Assembly (NCBI GenBank): GCA_003833135.1
Contig: QZLH01000733.1
Coordinates: forward strand, 1-12,272
Direction of reading: 5' to 3'
DNA length: 12,272 bases
Source: Oehlia diaphana
Lineage: Eukaryota > Glomeromycota > Glomeromycetes > Glomerales > Glomeraceae
Position 1 is the first letter of the stretch. Each line of letters starts with the position of its first letter. A program made the position numbers and the translations under genes. Positions 6,826 to 12,272 of the stretch are shown piece after piece. The notes below the pieces were generated by a model, which saw only the letters and a program-made list of their open reading frames with translations, searched no databases and was not told the origin of the DNA.

Positions 6826-8590
6826 TAATGTAACAATAAAGTATAAAGTTACCTAAAATAAGGATATTTTAAAATAGCAATTATATAAGAAAGAGTTTTA
6901 TGAATGCAAAAGTATAAAATAAAGTATATATTTGCCAATATTTAAAGATAGATTATATATAAAAAATAAAAAAATCATGTTTTTGAATACTACTGCTAAT
7001 AGGTAAAAGAGGGTAAAAAGATAGAAGATTCAGAAAAATGTAAGAAATAAAAAAAGTATGAAAGTTATAAAGCCTAAATTAATTTAGTATATCTTTGCCA
7101 AATATATGGATTACAAGTTCAACACTTTATATCTTATCTTTAGCAATCAAATGGGTATTAATACAATTGAAAATTTTATTAAAAAAAAATAAATACAAAC
7201 CACTATATACTAATACTTTGATGACCAAAATGTAAATGACAAAATAAAAAAGATAATTTTAACAATTTTGATATGATGAAATTCACTAATTTCAAAAAAG
7301 TAAATATAACATCATCCAATGAAATTGCAAATTGGAGTTTTATCTTTCTTTTACTTCGGATTTACAATAGTTACTGTTTTCTAATATTAGTAATTTTATT
7401 TTATATTTAAATTATTTAAATTGTTATTACATAATTCTTACAATTATACCATAAAATCAGGTATGGAATTATTTGTTATTTGTTAAATAATAAAGGCTTG
7501 ATTTTATTGTAATTATATTAATAATTTATATGTAATAAAGGAAATATTTATTTATTATATATTAAATTATTAATAAACATATATATAAAGTATTGCTAAA
7601 TATCAACCAAAATTAGGGTAGAATTAAAAAATGTTAAAAAACTTCACTTATTTAATATCTTTTAATGCAGGTATAAAAATATCAAAACCTTTTTGACACT
7701 TTTACATGAATCAATTTCAACCCAATTATTTTTTTGTAAACACACACAAATGTACCCAGACTCCCAGAGTTCGAAGAGAGATTTTATTTTTAAACTATTA
7801 AATAAATAAATATATTTATTTAATATTTATTTATTCTTTTTTTTTTTTTTTACTTTATACTTATTAACGATTACGACATTACTTATAAAGTATGAATTCA
7901 TTTCATTTTTGAAATAATATAATTGAAACTACGTAATTTATCAAATTAATATAAATAAAGTATAAATTATTTTAAATAATAAATAAATAATAATTAAATA
8001 GTTATACAAAATTACAAATTTAACGAATTTTAAAATTAATTTAGAATAAAACCTAAAATAAATGTTAAGTTTTAAAGAAAAAAAAAAATTAATAATAATA
8101 ATAATAATAATTCTAACCATATTATAAAAATATTATTATTTAATAATAAGTTGTTCAAACGCAATTATACACAAATCATCAATTAATCATTTATTAGTTA
8201 GGGAAATGTGACTCATTTAATAAAAATTTTTTACGTGATAAAAAAAAAAATGGGGAAATAATAAAAAAAAAAAAAAGGTGCTTTCCCCAAATTTGTTTAC
8301 TTAACCGATTAACCAAAAAAAAAAAATTTTTAGATTTTTTTTTTTCGAAAATTTTTTTTGATTACTGGTTTTTTTTCTGGTTAAAATGTTTTGATTTCAA
8401 CTTATTAAAAAAAAAACCCATTTTTTATTAAAAATTGTTGATAACTCGTTCTCATTGAGCAAATTATTTTTAAGGGGTTTATCAAATTACTAAGATCAAC
8501 TATCAACACAAAAATTTCATTAAATAGGTTAATTCGATGATTATAAAGCAAGACTATTTAAGGATATATTTATTATTCTATTTAGATTAA
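6826..8590. other. AT-rich intergenic DNA without recognisable genes
   Basis: Long A and T runs, short AT microsatellites (AAT repeats at 8091-8109; AAATAAATA/TATTTATTT near 7800-7835) and no supported coding sequence, tRNA or transposon end. A TGGGGAAA...TTTCCCCA pair (8250-8288) could form a small stem. The last stretch, 8480-8596, probably contains the promoter of the gene starting at 8597, with an ATATATTTATTATT element about 40 bases before the ATG. Confidence 0.55.
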
Positions 8591-8596
8591 ACAAAG

Positions 8597-9612
8597 ATGC
8601 CAACCGTCGATCTAACTGACGTAAGGTGGTAATCGAAAAACGATTAAAATTAAAATTTATGAAAAAAATTGTCGTGTAACAATACCTTTTATATTACATC
8701 ATTTATAAAAAAAATGTCTTCTATTTTAAACATGCAGCGAAAAAAAAAAACAAAGCAGTACAAGAATAATTATGCAAAATATTTTAGAAAATGAAGAAAC
8801 TTTATGCCGGAACGATGAATTGCCGGAAAAAAAAGTCCCTCTTTTGTATTAGAATAAGGTAAACTTTAAAAAAAAGGTCCCCTCGAATTTTAAATTTCTT
8901 CGTTGCGCGAAGATTGAAAATTATCTCGTGATTTAATTAATATCATGTAAGGAATTACACAAAACTATTATAGGCTGGGCTATGATTTTTATTCTAAATT
9001 CCTATTATAGACCATAAAATTTTTCGGCTTAAAAAAAAATCAAGGGATGACTTTTATAAAATAGAAAGATTTGTAAAAAAAAAGGGGGTTTGAAATTGTG
9101 AATACACGCTCTTTTTTATATCGGTCAATGAGACAAAATAATCGGGAATAACTCGAATCTTTAAGGTATGAGCTCATAATTTCATCATTACATGTATCAA
9201 AAAAAGTATATGCAAGGGAGTCCTGAAAATCTTTCTTTTATTTGTACAAAGAATTATTAATTATAAAAAGTCAATTTAAATTTCCCGAATTATTATTGTA
9301 GATTAGTAATTATTAAAATTAATGCGATAGTAAAGATTAGTTAAGCAAGGGATTATCATACTTCGGAGATTCCTGCAGGATCTGCTCGCATTCATGTAAA
9401 ATCATACTAAAAAAAGTTATACTTTTTTTTGGGGTGAATAAGGTAAAAAAAAAAAAAAAATTTTTTGTTTATCAAGCGTCTTTTTGTTCGTTGTCTTTTT
9501 GCATTTTTTCATGATAATACGAATAAACAGATTAAATTGTACTAACCAGGATTGTCTCCAAGTTACTGACCAAAATATTTGGTGGATGTGCAACACAGAT
9601 TGGCAAAAATGA
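8597..9612 (+). CDS. Probable multi-exon plus-strand gene, structure unresolved
   Basis: The best start is ATG 8597 in a good context (AAACAAAG before it). It encodes MPTVDLTD in eight codons and is followed exactly by GTAAGG at 8621, a strong donor. VDLTD resembles a SUMO-interacting motif, but this is weak. A plausible acceptor at 8736-8737 (CATGCAG) continues in phase as RKKKTKQYKNNYAKYF, but that exon meets a TGA at 8792. Other coding-like pieces are DYHTSEIPAGSARIHVKSY (9351-9407) and a run ending NQDCLQVTDQNIWWMCNTDW with TGA at 9610-9612. AATAAA signals at 9704-9709 and 9709-9714 follow. Whether these pieces belong to one transcript is a guess, and the gene may also be decayed. No family is recognised. 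It would converge on the minus-strand gene at 10223. Confidence 0.3.
8621..8737 (+). other. Candidate first intron of the plus-strand gene
   Basis: Begins GTAAGG immediately after the eighth codon and ends TTTTAAACATGCAG. Phase 0 on both sides. Length 117 nt. The acceptor choice is uncertain because the resulting second exon is short. Confidence 0.3.
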
Positions 9613-9703
9613 AAAACACGCGTTAGTTTACATAATCGAATTTTTTTTTGGTTAAAATTATTTTATTATAAACCAATTTGAGATATACACAATTTTTTGT
9701 TAA

Positions 9704-9714
9704 AATAAAATAAA
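9704..9714 (+). promoter_or_regulatory. Candidate polyadenylation signals (two overlapping AATAAA)
   Basis: Two AATAAA hexamers overlap by one base, about 92 nt after the TGA at 9610. In DNA this AT-rich the motif is common, so support is mainly positional. Confidence 0.3.
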
Positions 9715-10130
9715 CAATATTACAACTAAAAAAAATACGAAATATATACGATATATACGAAGAGATATACAAATCAATATAATGTTAATTATAAAATAGA
9801 AAAGAACGAAAAATGTTTTTATCTTTTGGAGTGGGGGAAAACGAGATTATCGTAATTATTTGTTGAAATTATTGAAATTAAATTGACAAAAAATATAAAA
9901 AGAAAGAAAGAAAAAAAACTTAATGAATGAATTGGAGAAAACAAAAAGATTTTTTTGTTCGCGTAAAATTAAGGTAAAATATAATATAATATATAATATA
10001 TACACATATCTATATTTCGTTTATAATTATTTATTTTACTCGGCAATTTGCCCCACACCCATAAACAAACCATCAAAAATATGTATGATAAAAAAAAATA
10101 TATAACAAAGGTAAAAAAAAAAATAAAAAT

Positions 10131-10220
10131 AATTACAAAGAAATTGAAAATTTAAGTTCTCGTCCATAATTAATCAAAAGAGAGTAAAAAAAAAAAAATT
10201 TTTTTTTTTTTTTAAAAAAA
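10131..10220. repeat. 3' flank of the minus-strand gene, copy 1 of a 2055-bp-spaced direct repeat
   Basis: AATTACAAAGAAATTG through GTTCTCGTCCATAATTAATC to the A/T runs is repeated at 12186-12272. Only two substitutions and homopolymer-length differences separate them. This segment is the proximal 3' UTR of the gene ending at 10223. Confidence 0.95.
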
Positions 10221-10222
10221 AA

Positions 10223-11940
10223 TTATAGAGAAGTAGTGTGCGTTAATTTATTTAGTTCTTTGATATGAATATCTAATCGAACTTGTAATTTCTTCAAATA
10301 ATCGATCAGGCTTGGCATCACTTCAACGGATATTTTAAAATCTTCTCTTCGTACTACATTTTCATTTTCATTTTCATCAATATTTTTAGAATGACGTGCC
10401 TTAAATTTTTCTTTAATTCTCTTACTAGCATCATATTGATTTTCTTTATCATCATCATTAAATAATTCAAGATTTTTAGCTTCATCTCCTAAACTTTCTT
10501 TAACAATTTTTTTAAATATTTTCAAATGATGTTCTGAAGGAATGCGTTCAATATCAACTTCAACGCGTTTCCCTCCACTAAATGTTGTTTCATTATCTTG
10601 AGCAACATCTGCGATATCAATAATTACATCTGCTTCTCCCCAATCTTGTTTGAATATATTTTCAAGATATTTGACTTTTTTAGAGCTTGGACGTAAGAAT
10701 CCGTTAGTCCATTTTCTGATTGTCTTTGTTTGTATCGTATAGCAAAGTTTTTCTTTTTCATCACGAAGTACTTTTAATTCACCTATATGAAACACAAAAT
10801 CTCTTATATTGGAGATATCCATTCTTAATGAAACTTGAGATTCTTCAACTAATGATGGGACATTCAATTCATCCGTATTTTCTAAATCAAAATCTTCATC
10901 TTCATCCCAAACTTCACTTGGAGTTGCTATTTAAAAGAAGTAATTTTGTTTTAAAAAAAAAAAAAATTTGTTACATAAAAAAAGAAAAATTTTTATATTA
11001 ATAAAACTTACGTTGTCGATGATAGAGACTTGGGGAATAATCTTTATAATCTTTTACACTAATAGGAGGTAATGATTTACATCGGGTATGTCGTTTCGGA
11101 GGAGGAGGAGAATCTGATAAGGGTAAGGTGGAAGTTGACTTTCCCGCAGCTTTAGAAAGTGGTTCATCATATCCGGAGTCACTTTGTGCATCCCAATTTT
11201 CATCCTCTTCCTCTTCTTCAACAATTCCTGTTACGCAGCGAGGATTAAATGTACTGCTCATAATTGACATTGAAGGAGAATTATCACAATGATATTGTTG
11301 TTGTGATTGTTGAAGTGCGGCAGGTAAATTTGGTACAGATAATGTCTTTCGATCACGATCATTCATAGTATAAAAACTAGTAGCTTCGGAATACATGGAT
11401 GAAATATCATCATCATCATCCATTACTTGGTCTGGACGTATTACTATAGGAGGGGTTTTTTGAGAAATATAAGTTGAAGAAGATACTTTTGATCTTTTAC
11501 TTTTTGAACTGAATAATTTGAAACGTTTCAAAGGACTTTTTGGTGATATATTTGTCGTAGTGAATGAAGAGGTCGAAGAAGAAGGGGTAATTATATTATT
11601 ATTAGAGCTATTAGAGCTAGTATCCATTGAAGTATTTGAAGTTCTACGTTTTTTAGATATTACTGGACGACCAAAAACGTATCCCATACTGGATGCTGTA
11701 ACGACCGCTCCGGAAGAAAATGCTAGCTATTAAAAAATAATCGAGTACATTTATATATAAAATTCAAAGTTAGGATGAGTTTAACTTAATATGAATATCA
11801 TATGAACATGCAGAAAGAGAAGTAGGGGTCTTTTTCCTTTTTGATATTCTTTAATAAAAAAAAAAAAAAAAAGGAAAGAAAAAAGAGCCCCCCCTTTTTT
11901 TATATTAACTTACCGAGCCTATGGCACTTTGTGAAGACAT
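10223..11940 (-). CDS. Putative Bfa1/Byr4-like septation/mitotic-exit inhibitor, three exons
   Basis: Exons, read on the minus strand, are 11940-11914, 11726-11012 and 10926-10223: 1446 nt, 481 residues. All junctions are GTAAGT...TAG and keep the frame. Exon 1 gives MSSQSAIGS. Residues 37-72 are Ser/Thr/Asn-rich, 72-88 basic (SPLKRFKLFSSKSKRSK), 111-116 acidic, 178-187 acidic (EEEEEEDENW-like), and 214-220 proline-rich. Exon 3 opens with an acidic motif around Trp254 (SEVWDEDEDFD), then a region with IRDFVFHIGELKVLR (288-302), DWGEADVIIDIAD (342-354), and a Lys/Leu-rich helical C-terminus. WDxDF, then IR.F...I.ELK.LR and W.EA..II..A, recalls fungal Bfa1/Byr4, which bind the GTPase Spg1/Tem1 and, with Cdc16/Bub2, switch off the septation or mitotic-exit network at the spindle pole. 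The family is remembered, not searched. Most of the N-terminal half is disordered-looking. An alternative start is Met23. TATATAA/TATAAAAAGG motifs lie only 10-35 nt before the first ATG, so a downstream start is possible. Confidence 0.8.
10927..11011 (-). other. Intron 2 of the Bfa1/Byr4-like gene
   Basis: 85 nt, GTAAGTTTTATT at the 5' end and CTTTTAAATAG at the 3' end, splitting a proline codon after its first base. Without splicing the exon 2 frame stops at 10998. Confidence 0.88.
11727..11913 (-). other. Intron 1 of the Bfa1/Byr4-like gene
   Basis: 187 nt, GTAAGTTAAT at the 5' end and TTTTTTAATAG at the 3' end, phase 0. Just after the donor, pyrimidine/purine tracts at 11823-11898 form an imperfect hairpin: AGGGGTCTTTTTCCTTTTT pairs with AAAAAGGAAAGAAAAAAGAG followed by a C7 run. 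Confidence 0.8.
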
Positions 11941-12094
11941 AACGAAAACCTTCCTTTTTATATGTTATATAAGTTATATGCAAGCTATGGGTTATTTTTC
12001 TTTTTTTTTTCCCGATATTATTCAAGCTATGATACTTAAAAGGATATTTAAAAAAACAAATAATATATATAAAAAAAAACGGGAGTTTGGAAAG

Positions 12095-12096
<2 letters not shown>
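11941..12096 (-). promoter_or_regulatory. 5' flank/promoter of the Bfa1/Byr4-like gene
   Basis: Only about 245 bases separate the ATG from the repeated 3' flank at 12186. Read on the minus strand, CTTATATAACATATAAAAAGG contains two TATA-like sites, immediately upstream of the ATG. A GAAAAAAAAAAG tract (12010-12000) lies further up. A short plus-strand reading of 93 codons across 11921-12202 is a by-product of this sequence and poly(A). Confidence 0.35.
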
Positions 12097-12177
<81 letters not shown>

Positions 12178-12187
12178 AAAAAAAAAA
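12097..12187. repeat. 91-base poly(A) tract with one G
   Basis: 68 A, one G at 12165, then 22 A. It lies exactly at the left edge of the second copy of the repeated 3' flank. The long poly-Lys and poly-Phe readings across it are artefacts. Confidence 0.97.
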
Positions 12188-12272
12188 TTACAAAAAAATT
12201 GAAAATTTAAGTTCTCGTCCATAATTAAACAAAAGAGAGTAAAAAAAAAAAAAATTTTTTTTTTTTTTAAAA
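12186..12272. repeat. 3' flank of a second gene copy, cut by the window edge
   Basis: Matches 10131-10216 at an offset of 2055 bp, with differences G/A at 12195, T/A in AATTAATC versus AATTAAAC near 12228, and run lengths (A14-T14 here, A13-T15 there). By comparison with copy 1, the stop codon of a second minus-strand gene would lie within about 15 bases to the right of the window. Confidence 0.93.

Larger units (their letters stand above)
9613..10222. other. Convergent intergenic region and 3' flanks
   Basis: AT-rich sequence between the possible plus-strand gene and the stop of the minus-strand gene. A 60-codon plus-strand reading at 9923-10105 has low-complexity, Tyr/Ile/Lys-rich content and no coding character, so I do not call it. 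On the minus strand an AATAAA lies at 10035-10030, about 190 nt past the stop at 10223. Near the stop, 10188-10220 is A13-T15-A9, able to form a poly(A)/poly(T) hairpin. Confidence 0.5.

Noticed and set aside
7735..7790. Possible tRNA T-arm (GTTCGAA near 7770)
   Set aside because: No matching acceptor, D or anticodon stems could be found around it.
10720..11001. Plus-strand 93-codon frame, and a similar one at 11518-11733
   Set aside because: Antisense to exons of the well-supported minus-strand gene.
12097..12187. Poly(A) tail of a processed retrocopy of the minus-strand gene
   Set aside because: The tract is poly(T) in the gene's own direction, and the duplicated sequence includes gene-proximal 3' flank, so it does not fit retroposition of that transcript.
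12022..12222. Poly-Phe and poly-Lys open frames across the poly(A) tract
   Set aside because: Pure homopolymer translation; no coding signal.

Overview
The window looks like nuclear DNA of an AT-rich, repeat-rich fungus, most likely an arbuscular mycorrhizal fungus of the Rhizophagus/Glomeromycotina type. This rests on the very high A+T content, short GTAAGT...AG introns, a serine/asparagine-rich fungal regulator-like gene, and decayed transposase-like and RRM-like multicopy protein genes whose wording matches what I remember from Rhizophagus genomes. No database search was possible, so the organism is an inference.

Layout. 1-570 is a 50-bp tandem repeat (minisatellite) that runs off the left edge. 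573-1276 (-) is a decayed BED-finger/hAT-like transposase start with one 66-nt intron; a 161-bp TA-flanked MITE (760-920) sits in its second exon. 1375-3582 (+) is a long decayed gene of a repeat protein family. It is split by a 731-bp foldback-type element (2325-3055) whose core is seven copies of a 52-bp hairpin repeat. 3612-3904 is a CACTA-type palindromic MITE with a CTA target duplication. 4050-4607 is a second foldback-type element that carries the same 52-bp hairpin repeat between quite different ends. 4822-6083 is a pair of inverted arms around a GC-richer TA-flanked MITE (5229-5538). 6413-6823 is another TA-flanked MITE related to the first. From about 6830 to 8590 I see only AT-rich sequence.

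The right third looks gene-bearing. A plus-strand gene probably starts at 8597 (eight codons, then GTAAGG), and may end near 9612 with AATAAA signals at 9704-9714; I could not resolve its exons. Convergent to it is the one well-supported gene, a three-exon minus-strand gene (11940 to 10223, 481 residues). Its last exon resembles fungal Bfa1/Byr4, the scaffold half of the GTPase-activating complex that holds back mitotic exit and septation. The last 87 bases of the window repeat the 3' flank of this gene almost exactly, 2055 bp further on, after a 91-base poly(A) tract. The gene may therefore be tandemly duplicated, with the next copy just outside the window, or the assembly may be at fault.

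The left two thirds is thus a nested transposon graveyard, and stop codons in the decayed genes fall mainly at positions explained by C-to-T or G-to-A change. The right third holds host genes.
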